From: Acinetobacter junii CIP 64.5
GTDB taxonomy: Bacteria > Pseudomonadota > Gammaproteobacteria > Pseudomonadales > Moraxellaceae
Direction: 5' to 3'
Length of the DNA stretch: 64,000 bases
Assembly (NCBI RefSeq): GCF_000368765.1
Contig: NZ_KB849655.1
Location: 1,344,193-1,408,192 of the forward strand
In this document: piece by piece, positions 32,313 to 41,322 of the stretch
Layout of the letters: each line of letters begins with the position of its first letter
Numbering within the stretch: position 1 is the first letter of the stretch
Program-made: the position numbers and the translations under genes
The notes under the pieces: generated by a model
What the model saw: only the letters and a program-made list of their open reading frames with translations
Told to the model about the DNA's origin: nothing
Databases searched by the model: none

Positions 32313-32321
32313 TGTTCTTAG

Positions 32322-33218
32322 TTATGAAGTTTTAATTGCTCTGAATCGTGGCAGTTTGATAAAGAAAATTGCATTACCACATAAAATGAGAATCACACCA
32401 ATCACCGCATTCATTTGCCAGTGATAACCTTCCCATATAGTCGATATAACCAACGCTACCAAAGGAAATAACAAGGTACTATATGCAGCTTTCCCCGCTC
32501 CAATTCGACCAACCAAATAAAAGTAAGCCGTAAAGCCAATCACTGAACCAAAAATCGCTAAATAGAGTAATGCGCTAACCGAACTCCCTGACATGCTCGG
32601 AAAAAAGTTGTCATGCTTAAACCATGAAATTAAAGCCATTAGCAAAGAACCATACAACATTGCATAGGCATTAGTCGTAAAAATATCCAATCCATGTTTT
32701 TGATGGCGCGTACTAATCATATTGCCCAGAGAAAAACCATAAGTTCCTAAAATACATAGTCCAATACCCATCAACGTATTGCTATTCAAGGTTGTACCCA
32801 TGACATCGTGCCAAAACAAAGCGATGATCCCAAACAGACCAAATAATGCAGCAGGATAAAAACGGGACGATATGTGCTGAGCAAAAAATAGTTTGGCATT
32901 GATCGTGTTGAAAATCACAGCCATCGAAAAGATCACTGCTTCCAAGCCACTACTAATGTATTGCACTGCATAATAGAAACAGACAAAGTTAAATCCAAAA
33001 ATACAGCATGCCTGCAACATGCAAAATAAATGATCGTGAGTTGCCAGTCTTTGCAACTTTCGACTCATCACAACAAAAGCAAACAAAACGATTGCTGAAA
33101 TAAAAAATCGCCAAAACACCGCAACTGTGGTCGATATTTCACTTTGCTGTTGCAGTGTAATTGCAATCCATGTCGTCCCCCAGATCACCACAACCAAAGC
33201 ATATAACAATGCATTCAT
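32322..33218 (-). CDS. DMT-superfamily (EamA) transporter
   Basis: A 298-residue membrane protein with about ten helices in two EamA repeats, starting VVIWGTTWIAI and ending with an FIKLP tail. DMT carriers usually export amino acids, metabolites or drugs; the substrate is unknown. It is divergent from an AraC regulator across a 181-base gap that must contain both promoters, a common arrangement for a regulator and its target. Confidence 0.9.
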   Translation of the reverse strand: MNALLYALVVVIWGTTWIAITLQQQSEISTTVAVFWRFFISAIVLFAFVVMSRKLQRLATHDHLFCMLQACCIFGFNFVCFYYAVQYISSGLEAVIFSMAVIFNTINAKLFFAQHISSRFYPAALFGLFGIIALFWHDVMGTTLNSNTLMGIGLCILGTYGFSLGNMISTRHQKHGLDIFTTNAYAMLYGSLLMALISWFKHDNFFPSMSGSSVSALLYLAIFGSVIGFTAYFYLVGRIGAGKAAYSTLLFPLVALVISTIWEGYHWQMNAVIGVILILCGNAIFFIKLPRFRAIKTS

Positions 33219-33399
33219 AGCTTTTTAACCAAACTTAATACCACACCGAATAGTTTGATATTTGCAGCATTTCTTTTCTTTCATTTTCTTGTGATGGTTG
33301 TCATTAGCTTGTGTTTTTTAATGTTCGTTATATTCAGATGACAACTAAGGCTGAACGTCCTACACTTAAAACAATCATACTTAACACTTTGTATAGAAG

Positions 33400-34266
33400 A
33401 TGAAATATCAAATTCTTGATCAATTACAGCAACATAAAGCTCAATTGCTTGACTCAGTTGAATTGGGTTCAGGTATGCAATTGGCCATGTGGGAAAATAA
33501 TCAAGATCGCGTCAATGTCTGTAGCAATCACCATACTTTAAGTATGTATATTCATGGTGGTTATCAGAGTTATCAAAAGACACCTCAAGGTTGGCACAAT
33601 GGCGGTGGGCCTGACCGTATGTGCCTCATGCCCCAAGATTATGAGTCAACATGGGACTTGCGTGATCCACTAACTTTTGTTCATCTTTACTACACAGAAC
33701 AACATCTAAAACGTGTAGCAGAACAAGTTTGGGATAAAGAACCTAGCCAAATTATTTTAAATCCACAAATCTTCGTCGCTGATCCACAAATCTCAATGAT
33801 CTATCGGCATTTTTTACTGAATGCTGAATGGGAAAACCGCGAAAATCATTTACAGATGAGTACAGCAACTACGCTATTGCTTAATCATCTCATCAAGAAT
33901 TATAGTCATGCACAGTGGCAAGCACCTGTCGTAAAAGGTGGGCTTTCACCATATGTGCTCAAACAAGTTTTGCAATGGATTGATCAACATTTGCATTTAA
34001 GTTTGACGCTCACGGATTTAGCCGAACAAGCGCAATTAAGTGAATATCATTTTGCGCATATGTTCAAACAATCCATGAAAATGCCACCACACCAATACGT
34101 CATGCAACGTCGACTTGAGTTAGCCCATCAAGCTCTACACTTAACTAAATTAAATTTAACAGAAATTTCAATGCGATATGGCTTTAGTTCGAGCAGTCAT
34201 TTTAGCCATCGTTTTAAAAAACATTTTGGATACGCACCTTCACTGCTGCGAAAAAATCAAAACTAA
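33400..34266 (+). CDS. AraC-family transcriptional regulator
   Basis: A 288-residue AraC-type activator or repressor. N-terminal cupin-like effector domain (about 1-165) and C-terminal double helix-turn-helix (about 185-285) with LSEYHFAHMFKQSMKMPPHQY and ISMRYGFSSSSHFSHRFKKHFG, the standard second-helix signature. It probably controls the divergent DMT transporter, but this is inferred from position. The ligand is unknown. Confidence 0.92.
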   Translation: MKYQILDQLQQHKAQLLDSVELGSGMQLAMWENNQDRVNVCSNHHTLSMYIHGGYQSYQKTPQGWHNGGGPDRMCLMPQDYESTWDLRDPLTFVHLYYTEQHLKRVAEQVWDKEPSQIILNPQIFVADPQISMIYRHFLLNAEWENRENHLQMSTATTLLLNHLIKNYSHAQWQAPVVKGGLSPYVLKQVLQWIDQHLHLSLTLTDLAEQAQLSEYHFAHMFKQSMKMPPHQYVMQRRLELAHQALHLTKLNLTEISMRYGFSSSSHFSHRFKKHFGYAPSLLRKNQN

Positions 34267-34405
34267 TTATTGAAGTTTCACATATTTTAAAATCTACTTT
34301 TGTATATAGACCTTTAGCCAAAAGTCGTTTAAAACTCCCACAATCCAAGCTTTTTGTCATATAATTTAGCCCGCCAGCTTATCGCCCGCTCAAGAGAATT
34401 TTGAT

Positions 34406-35932
34406 ATGACAACGATCATCAAACAAGATGACTTGATTACATCAATCAAGGATGCCCTCCAGTTTATTTCTTACTATCACCCTCAAGACTTCATCCAAGC
34501 GATGAGCCGTGCTTATGATCGTGAAGAAAACAAAGCTGCAAAAGATGCAATTGCTCAAATCCTCATCAACTCACGTATGTGTGCTGAAGGTCATCGACCA
34601 ATCTGTCAAGATACAGGGATCGTCAACGTTTTCCTTGAAGTCGGCTTAGATGTTAAATTTGATTTAACCATGAGCTTAGACGATGCAGTGAACGAAGGTG
34701 TACGCCAAGGTTACTTAGAAAACTCAAACGTACTTCGTGCTTCAGTGCTTGCTGATCCAGCTTTTGGTCGTAAGAATACTAAAGACAATACACCTGCTGT
34801 CATCCACTACAAACTCGTACCAGGTAATAAAGTTGATATTACCGTTGCAGCTAAAGGTGGTGGTTCAGAAAATAAATCCAAACTTGCGATGCTAAACCCA
34901 TCTGATTCAATCGTAGATTGGGTACTTAAAACTGTACCAACAATGGGTGCAGGCTGGTGTCCACCAGGTATGCTCGGTATTGGTATCGGTGGTACTGCAG
35001 AAAAAGCCATGATGCTTGCAAAAGAAGCACTCATGGAAGAAATCAACATGGACGAATTACTTCGTCGTGGTCCACAAAGCAAGATGGAAGAACTCCGTAT
35101 TGAGATCTTCGAAAAAGTAAATGCACTGGGTATTGGTGCTCAAGGTCTTGGTGGTTTGACGACTGTTCTTGATATTAAAATCAAAGACTACCCATGTCAC
35201 GCTGCGGGTAAACCAGTGGGTATGATTCCGAACTGTGCTGCCACTCGTCACGCACATTTCCAATTAGATGGTACAGGCGTAGCACACATCCAAGCACCTA
35301 AACTTGAAGACTACCCTGCTGTAACTTGGGATTCATCTCAATCAAAACGTGTGAATCTAGATACGATCACACAAGAAGAAATGAATTCTTGGAAACCAGG
35401 CGATACATTACTTCTTAACGGTACAATTTATACAGGTCGTGATGCTGCACATAAGCGCATGGTCGACATGTTAAATAATGGTGAAGAACTTCCAGTCGAC
35501 TTAAAAGGTAAATTCATTTACTACGTTGGTCCTGTTGATCCTGTTCGTGATGAAGTCGTTGGTCCTGCTGGTCCTACAACTGCAACGCGTATGGATAAAT
35601 TTACGCGTCAAGTCTTAGAAGCAACTGGCTTGTTCGGCATGATCGGTAAAGCGGATCGTGGTCCAGCGGCTGTTGAAGCAATCAAAGACAATAAAGCAAC
35701 TTACTTAATGGCTGTGGGTGGCGCTGCTTACCTCGTTTCTAAAGCTGTACGTGAAGCTGAAGTTGTTGCATTTGCTGACCTAGGTATGGAAGCAATCTAC
35801 AAGTTTGTGGTTGAAGATATGCCTGTTTCTGTTGCCGTTGATGTGAATGGTACGTCTATCCACGCAACTGCTCCAAAAATCTGGCAAGCAAAAATTGGTA
35901 AAATTCCAGTTGTAGATGCTGCGGCACAATAA
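34406..35932 (+). CDS. fumA: Class I fumarate hydratase, iron-sulfur type
   Basis: A 508-residue class I fumarase (FumA/FumB type) that hydrates fumarate to malate using an oxygen-sensitive 4Fe-4S cluster. N-terminal domain with RPICQDTGIVNVFLEVG carrying the first cluster cysteine, KGGGSENKSKL, TVPTMGAGWCPPGMLG, GMIPNCAATRH, and C-terminal beta domain with YVGPVDPVRDEVVGPAGPTTATRMDKF. Length and order fit the single-chain form. It is monocistronic with its own terminator. Confidence 0.94.
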   Translation: MTTIIKQDDLITSIKDALQFISYYHPQDFIQAMSRAYDREENKAAKDAIAQILINSRMCAEGHRPICQDTGIVNVFLEVGLDVKFDLTMSLDDAVNEGVRQGYLENSNVLRASVLADPAFGRKNTKDNTPAVIHYKLVPGNKVDITVAAKGGGSENKSKLAMLNPSDSIVDWVLKTVPTMGAGWCPPGMLGIGIGGTAEKAMMLAKEALMEEINMDELLRRGPQSKMEELRIEIFEKVNALGIGAQGLGGLTTVLDIKIKDYPCHAAGKPVGMIPNCAATRHAHFQLDGTGVAHIQAPKLEDYPAVTWDSSQSKRVNLDTITQEEMNSWKPGDTLLLNGTIYTGRDAAHKRMVDMLNNGEELPVDLKGKFIYYVGPVDPVRDEVVGPAGPTTATRMDKFTRQVLEATGLFGMIGKADRGPAAVEAIKDNKATYLMAVGGAAYLVSKAVREAEVVAFADLGMEAIYKFVVEDMPVSVAVDVNGTSIHATAPKIWQAKIGKIPVVDAAAQ

Positions 35933-35943
35933 TCCGCTCATCA

Positions 35944-35980
35944 AAAAAATAGCCGGATCACTGCATTCGGCTATTTTTTT
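35944..35980 (+). terminator. Terminator after fumarase
   Basis: AAAATAGCCG pairs with CGGCTATTTTTT around a 12-base loop, ending in a T-run. Confidence 0.88.
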
Positions 35981-36007
35981 ACTTAAAGCTTCTGTTAAAT
36001 TATAAAA

Positions 36008-36574
36008 ATGAATAAGAATAACGAGTCAAATATGAACATAAAACCATTCCATTATCTGTTGCTATGCCTTGCTATTTGTACTTCACAGGATATATCAGCT
36101 ACTCCTGCGCAAACTAAATCTGTTCAAGAATTAATTAAAACCAGTGACTTAGAAAAAGTACTGAACAACTCCTTTGAAGAAATGCAACCTGCTCTAGACT
36201 TAGAAGCTGAAAGGATTATCTTAGGTATTTTAAATAAAGAAAAATTAACAACCAATCAAGAACTCTTAGCAGTATTAGAACTCAGCCAATTATTAAAAGA
36301 GACTAGTTCAAAATTATTTGCTCGACCTGAAACAATTCAAGCGATTGAAAAAATTTATAAAGACACACTCAGTGAAGAAGAAATTCAGGCTTATTTAAAG
36401 TTTTTAAAAACCCCTGAAGGTAAGTCAATCAATCAGAAAAACTTACAGATTAGTACAAATGTATTTCAATATATGAATACCCTAAGTCAAAAAACGCTAA
36501 GCGATCCTGAACAAAGCATTCAATTGAAAGAGCAATTTCTATCTATCATTCAACCACTAATTCAACAGGAATAG
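36008..36574 (+). CDS. DUF2059-like exported protein
   Basis: A 188-residue (180 from the alternative start ATG 36032) exported helical protein with a signal peptide (LLLCLAICTSQDISA) and a C-terminal segment TLSEEEIQAYLKFLKTPEGK that matches DUF2059, a domain of unknown function found in envelope proteins. The second ATG gives the more typical signal peptide; both have weak ribosome sites. It converges with the lipoprotein gene downstream, with only 23 bases between. Confidence 0.72.
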   Translation: MNKNNESNMNIKPFHYLLLCLAICTSQDISATPAQTKSVQELIKTSDLEKVLNNSFEEMQPALDLEAERIILGILNKEKLTTNQELLAVLELSQLLKETSSKLFARPETIQAIEKIYKDTLSEEEIQAYLKFLKTPEGKSINQKNLQISTNVFQYMNTLSQKTLSDPEQSIQLKEQFLSIIQPLIQQE

Positions 36575-36597
36575 AAATTGCTCATTAATACAATCAA

Positions 36598-37314
36598 TTA
36601 CCAAGTTAAAGGATTCCACAGTTTAAATGGTTTAACCAAGTGAACCTCTGACTTTTGATCATACTTAGCAGGTTTTAACTCCTGAGGCTTAGAACGAACT
36701 TTACCTGAAGCATCTTGCGCAACAAAATTATAACTAGATGATTTTAATCGAGTAAATGCAATTTCTTGACGTGCCACTTTCTCTGGCATTGACATAAATG
36801 GACCTGTTGGTTCACTTCTTGGTAACTTATTCTCTTCGTCATATTTAATGAAATAAGTTTGAGCTGCATCAACTGTAAAATCTAAATATTTCGGTTTTTG
36901 AAAATGTAGGCCTGCTAGAGGACGACTTACACTTAAGCGATAAGTTCCAGCTGGTAATTCCAACCAATAATAATGATTATGTAATAGACTTGGAATGCGA
37001 TGACCATTGATAAATAGATTAGCAGCAGCAATTTCTTGGCGATTCCAGCGAGTGTCTGGGCGATATAAATAGACTACCGCGGCTTGCTCATTTTGTGGCT
37101 TGATAGGAGCGTAATATTGACCTAATTTTTGGTTTACCCATCCACCAACAGTAAAACCACCCACATGATATTGATCAAATAAACCTGGTTTCTTATCTGT
37201 ATCGACAGGAGGTAAAGTTGCTGTTAAGACGGCTGGATTTTCTTCAACTGCTTTATGACTTTGACAGCCCGCCAAAATCCCTACACAACATAATGACAAT
37301 ATTAAATAACGCAT
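36598..37314 (-). CDS. DUF2846-like lipoprotein
   Basis: A 238-residue lipoprotein (lipobox LAGC, Cys17 from the ATG start) with a central domain (about 70-165) similar to DUF2846: VVYLYRPDTRW, NLFINGHRIPSLLHNHYYWLELPAG, YFIKYDEE. The function is unknown; the family is predicted to be outer-membrane associated. The start is ATG 37314 behind GAGGG; a TTG at 37326 is less likely. It has its own terminator region upstream, next to the clpX gene. Confidence 0.8.
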   Translation of the reverse strand: MRYLILSLCCVGILAGCQSHKAVEENPAVLTATLPPVDTDKKPGLFDQYHVGGFTVGGWVNQKLGQYYAPIKPQNEQAAVVYLYRPDTRWNRQEIAAANLFINGHRIPSLLHNHYYWLELPAGTYRLSVSRPLAGLHFQKPKYLDFTVDAAQTYFIKYDEENKLPRSEPTGPFMSMPEKVARQEIAFTRLKSSSYNFVAQDASGKVRSKPQELKPAKYDQKSEVHLVKPFKLWNPLTW

Positions 37315-37414
37315 GACATCCCTCAAGGCGTTTTCTTGGATTTATTTTTAACGGCGCAAAACTATGCGGATTATTCAATTTTTAAGATTAACACCTCACC
37401 GTTCAATTGCAAAT

Positions 37415-37453
37415 AAAAAAAGCATGAAAAGCTAAGCCTTTCATGCTTTTTTA
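37415..37453 (-). terminator. Terminator after clpX
   Basis: AAAAAAGCATGAAA pairs with TTTCATGCTTTTTT; A-rich on the plus strand at the far side, so it serves the minus-strand clpX transcript. Confidence 0.88.
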
Positions 37454-37465
37454 GATGAATGTGAA

Positions 37466-38776
37466 TTAAGCAGATTTTGAATCTACAACTTTCAAATCTT
37501 TCTTCTCAATCAATTCAGCTGTCGTCGTTTGTGGTAAACGCTCTGGCTTATATGTCGGTTTAGCTGTTCCATTAATCACAGCCTCATCAACAATAACCGT
37601 GCCTACATCTTTGCGACTTGGTAAATCATACATTGTTTCAAGTAGTACATTTTCCAAGATAGAACGTAGACCACGTGCGCCAGTATTACGCTCAAGAGCT
37701 TTCTTCGCTACTGCTCGTAATGCAGACTCATCAAATACGAGGTCAACATCTTCCATCGTGAATAAATACTGATATTGGCGAGTTAATGCATTTTTTGGTT
37801 CAGTCAAAATCTGCATCAATGCTTCTTCATCCAACTCATCAAGCGTTGCAATCACTGGCAAACGACCGATAAATTCAGGAATTAAACCAAATTTCACCAA
37901 ATCTGTTGCTTCAACTTGACGGAATAACTCAGAGACTTTTTTACTGTCATCTTTATTTTTCACATCAGCTGTGAAACCGATACCGCCTTTTTCCTGACGT
38001 TGCTGTACAATTTTTTCCAAACCTGAGAATGCGCCACCGCAAATAAATAATATATTTGAAGTATCGATTTGGATAAATTCTTGTTGAGGATGCTTACGCC
38101 CTCCTTGTGGAGGAATCGAAGCAACTGTACCTTCAATCATTTTTAATAATGCTTGTTGTACACCCTCACCCGAAACATCGCGAGTAATCGATGGATTCTC
38201 AGACTTACGCGTGATCTTGTCGATTTCATCAATATAGATAATGCCCTTTTGAGCTTTCTCTACATCATAGTCTGCCTTTTGCAGCAATTTTTGCACGATA
38301 TTTTCAACATCTTCACCCACGTAACCAGCTTCGGTAAGTGTTGTCGCATCCGCCATAGCAAAAGGGACATCAAGTAAACGTGCAAGTGTTTGAGCAAGTA
38401 AAGTCTTACCAGAACCTGTTGGTCCAATTAATAAAATATTACTCTTAGCAATTTCGATGTCTTGATGTGCATGATGTGTTTGCCCAACTTTCAAACGCTT
38501 ATAGTGGTTATACACAGCAACAGATAACGTTTTCTTCGCAAGATCCTGCCCAATAACATATTGATCAAGCGCTGCACGTATTTCATGTGGCTTTGGCAGT
38601 GCTTTGGTTGCCCAATCACCCGCTTCAACCTGTTGACTTGTTTGAACTAAGTCTAAGCACACATCTACACATTCATTACAAATATATGCGTCCTCACCTG
38701 CAATCAGTTTCCCGACTTCAGACTGCGTTTTACCGCAAAATGAACAATGTTTTTGTCCTTGAGGATGTTCGGACAT
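37466..38776 (-). CDS. clpX: ATP-dependent protease ATPase subunit ClpX
   Basis: A 436-residue AAA+ unfoldase that recognises degradation tags and feeds proteins to ClpP. N-terminal zinc-binding domain with CSFCGK and CNECVDVC, Walker A GPTGSGKT, Walker [12 protein letters not shown]-like ClpP-docking loop and pore loop GYVGEDV, and the sensor-2 region with GARGLRS. Downstream of clpP with a 27-base gap on the minus strand. Confidence 0.97.
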   Translation of the reverse strand: MSEHPQGQKHCSFCGKTQSEVGKLIAGEDAYICNECVDVCLDLVQTSQQVEAGDWATKALPKPHEIRAALDQYVIGQDLAKKTLSVAVYNHYKRLKVGQTHHAHQDIEIAKSNILLIGPTGSGKTLLAQTLARLLDVPFAMADATTLTEAGYVGEDVENIVQKLLQKADYDVEKAQKGIIYIDEIDKITRKSENPSITRDVSGEGVQQALLKMIEGTVASIPPQGGRKHPQQEFIQIDTSNILFICGGAFSGLEKIVQQRQEKGGIGFTADVKNKDDSKKVSELFRQVEATDLVKFGLIPEFIGRLPVIATLDELDEEALMQILTEPKNALTRQYQYLFTMEDVDLVFDESALRAVAKKALERNTGARGLRSILENVLLETMYDLPSRKDVGTVIVDEAVINGTAKPTYKPERLPQTTTAELIEKKDLKVVDSKSA

Positions 38777-38803
38777 ATTTACTCCAATCTTGAATCTTAA
38801 AAA

Positions 38804-39409
38804 TTACGGACGCTTACTAAGGACTTGATCAACCAAACCATACTGTTTTGCAGCTTCAGCCGTCATGAAATTATCACGATCAGTATCACGAGCAACTGTC
38901 TCGTAATCCTGTCCGCTATGTTGCGCCATTAAACGATTTAAACGCTCTTTAATAAACAAAATCTCACGTGCATGGATTTCAATATCAGATGCTTGTCCAC
39001 GGAAACCACCTAATGGTTGATGGATCATCACACGTGCATTTTCCAAGCAATAACGTTTACCTTTTGCACCAGCATTCAAAAGGAATGCACCCATAGAGGC
39101 AGCTTGCCCCATACAGTATGTCACAACATCAGGCTTAATAAACTGCATGGTATCGTAAATTGCCATACCTGCCGTTACCGAACCACCTGGAGAGTTAATA
39201 TAGAGGTGAATATCTTTTTCTGGGTTTTCTGCTTCTAAAAATAACATCTGCGCGACGATTAAATTCGCCATGTTATCTTCAACTTCACCTGTCAAGAAAA
39301 TAACACGCTCACGTAACAAACGTGAGTAAATATCAAAAGAACGCTCACCACGAGATGATTGTTCAACGACAACAGGAACTAAAGCATTTTCAATTGTTGG
39401 AACATACAT
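38804..39409 (-). CDS. clpP: ATP-dependent Clp protease proteolytic subunit ClpP
   Basis: A 201-residue ClpP peptidase. The catalytic triad is in the expected places: Ser105 in GQAASMGAF, His130 in MIHQPLGG, and Asp in the DTDRDNFM region. The [16 protein letters not shown] segment is the oxyanion/substrate loop. It precedes clpX in the standard order tig-clpP-clpX. Confidence 0.97.
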   Translation of the reverse strand: MYVPTIENALVPVVVEQSSRGERSFDIYSRLLRERVIFLTGEVEDNMANLIVAQMLFLEAENPEKDIHLYINSPGGSVTAGMAIYDTMQFIKPDVVTYCMGQAASMGAFLLNAGAKGKRYCLENARVMIHQPLGGFRGQASDIEIHAREILFIKERLNRLMAQHSGQDYETVARDTDRDNFMTAEAAKQYGLVDQVLSKRP

Positions 39410-39561
39410 ATGTTTACTTATTCCTAAATTATTGTGACTCGATCTATGCCAACAATATGAGGGATAATCGCTGAAATTGCAAAAGGTTCAATCTGAAATA
39501 TTCGAATATTTAGACTAAAATCTGGCATTTTTTAGACAAATTAACACATTCATAACACATA

Positions 39562-39592
39562 TAAAAAAAGGCGCATTACGCGCCTTTCTTTT
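39562..39592 (-). terminator. Terminator after tig
   Basis: AAAGGCGC/GCGCCTTT hairpin flanked by A-rich plus-strand sequence. It separates tig from clpP, so clpP-clpX probably has its own promoter in the 150 bases before clpP. Confidence 0.82.
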
Positions 39593-39606
39593 CAACTTTT
39601 AAAAGA

Positions 39607-40938
39607 TTAGCCACGGCGAGCTTGTTGTTCTTTTAATAAGTCTTCGTAGCTTACAGCCACATCATTTACTTTAGCAGCAGCCAAGATGTGATCAACAACT
39701 TGGTCTTCTAACACAACTGCTTCGATTTGAGCACGTTGTTGTTTGTCATTTTTGAAGTATTCAACAACTTCTGTTGGATCTTCATAAGAAGAAGCCATGT
39801 CATTGATATAAGCATCAACACGTGCTTGGTCAACTTCAAGCTTAGCGTCAGCTAATACTTTGCTTACCAATACACCAAGTTTCACTGATTTTTCAGCTTG
39901 TTCTTTGAACAATTCATCTGGAAGCATGCTGCTGTCAAATGCGCCTGCACCTTGAGCACCAAACTGTTGCGTGAACTGTTGGATCATTTGTTGACGTTGA
40001 CGATCAATTTCTTGAGCAACCATTGATGCTGGAACTTCGATTTCGTTCGCAGCTACAAGCGCATCAAACGCAGCTTGTTTAACTTGGTTGCGAAGACCGT
40101 TACGAACTTCACGTTCCATGTTTTTACGAACGTCAGCTTTTAACTTGTCTAAGCCTTCTTCTTCAGTTAAACCAAAGATTTTTAAGAATTCAGCATCAAT
40201 CTCTGGAAGCTTTTGTTTTTCAACAAGTTTCACAGTGATTTTAAACTGAGCTGCTTTACCTGCTAAGTTTTCAGCTTGGTAGTCTTCAGGGAAAGTTACA
40301 TCAATAACTTTCTCTTCGCCTTTCTTCATGCCAACGATACCGTCTTCAAATCCAGGAATCATACGACCTGAACCAAGAACAAGTTTAAAGTCTTCAGCTG
40401 CACCGCCTTCAAACTTCTCACCATCAACAGTACCTTCGAAATCGAAAGTCACTTGCATGTCTTTTTTCGCCATGCCTTTGGTTTCAGTCCAAGAAGCACG
40501 TTGCTTTTGTAAGTTTTCAATCATTACATCAACGTCTGCATCGTTGATTTCAGATGATTTACGATCAATCTCTAAGTCAGCAAAAGATTTAACTTCTACT
40601 TCTGGATACACTTCTACAGTCGCTTCATAAACTAAAGCGTCATCTTTGTTTTCAACTTTTTCAATGTTCGGCATGCCTACTGCATTGATTTTTTCTTGTT
40701 GAATTGCTTCGAATACTGTATCGCGAATAAGGTCATTCACAACTTCTTGATAGATGCTCGCACCATATTCACGGCGAACAACATTTAAAGGCACTTTACC
40801 TGGACGGAAGCCGTTGATCTTCACAGTTTTGGCAGTGCGTTTTAAGCGAGCTTCAAATTGCTCGTTAACACGGCTCGTCGGTACAGAAACATTTAAACGA
40901 CGGGCAACGCCCGAAACCGCTTCAGTCGTTACTTGCAT
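39607..40938 (-). CDS. tig: Trigger factor, ribosome-associated chaperone
   Basis: A 443-residue trigger factor that binds at the ribosomal tunnel exit. N-terminal ribosome-binding domain with the signature [18 protein letters not shown], a central FKBP-type prolyl-isomerase domain (about 150-240, [14 protein letters not shown] and [13 protein letters not shown]), and a long helical C-terminal chaperone domain. It lies ahead of clpP-clpX, as in most proteobacteria. Confidence 0.97.
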   Translation of the reverse strand: MQVTTEAVSGVARRLNVSVPTSRVNEQFEARLKRTAKTVKINGFRPGKVPLNVVRREYGASIYQEVVNDLIRDTVFEAIQQEKINAVGMPNIEKVENKDDALVYEATVEVYPEVEVKSFADLEIDRKSSEINDADVDVMIENLQKQRASWTETKGMAKKDMQVTFDFEGTVDGEKFEGGAAEDFKLVLGSGRMIPGFEDGIVGMKKGEEKVIDVTFPEDYQAENLAGKAAQFKITVKLVEKQKLPEIDAEFLKIFGLTEEEGLDKLKADVRKNMEREVRNGLRNQVKQAAFDALVAANEIEVPASMVAQEIDRQRQQMIQQFTQQFGAQGAGAFDSSMLPDELFKEQAEKSVKLGVLVSKVLADAKLEVDQARVDAYINDMASSYEDPTEVVEYFKNDKQQRAQIEAVVLEDQVVDHILAAAKVNDVAVSYEDLLKEQQARRG

Positions 40939-41322
40939 GGCTTCCTCGATATATAGTTAGTAGTAACAATTTTTAAAGTGCCACATTATATGACAACTTT
41001 GCTGATATACAAAATTCGACAAGCATTCTAGCAGTAAAAGTTGATCTGAACATATCAGCAAGTCATCCACGATTTATTATTTTTCATAGTTTATGAATAA
41101 ACTCGGTTGTTCTTGGGTAATTTCGTGAAGAATTCTATTAGATCAATATGCTTAATTTTCACCCAATCAATTACAACACAATCTTACATTTCGCTACACT
41201 ATTCTATTTCTTTTTCCAAATTTATATGATCTAAGCATCGTTAAATCCAATCGAGAAAAATTGCATATAAGAATAAGAATAATTATTATTTGCATGAATT
41301 TTAAGGTTTACATGGATACGAT
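40939..41322. other. Divergent intergenic region, tig / TonB receptor
   Basis: A 384-base gap. It must hold the tig promoter and contains a Fur-box-like site near the TonB receptor (41272-41290). Otherwise AT-rich; no ORF or RNA gene was recognised. Confidence 0.7.
41272..41290 (+). promoter_or_regulatory. Fur-box-like site
   Basis: AATAAGAATAATTATTATT matches the 19-base Fur consensus GATAATGATAATCATTATC at 14 positions by eye. It sits 33 bases upstream of the receptor start, where Fur would block transcription when iron is plentiful. Confidence 0.7.

Noticed and set aside
39410-39606. Possible small RNA between tig and clpP
   Set aside because: Only the tig terminator and AT-rich sequence are seen; nothing defines an RNA.
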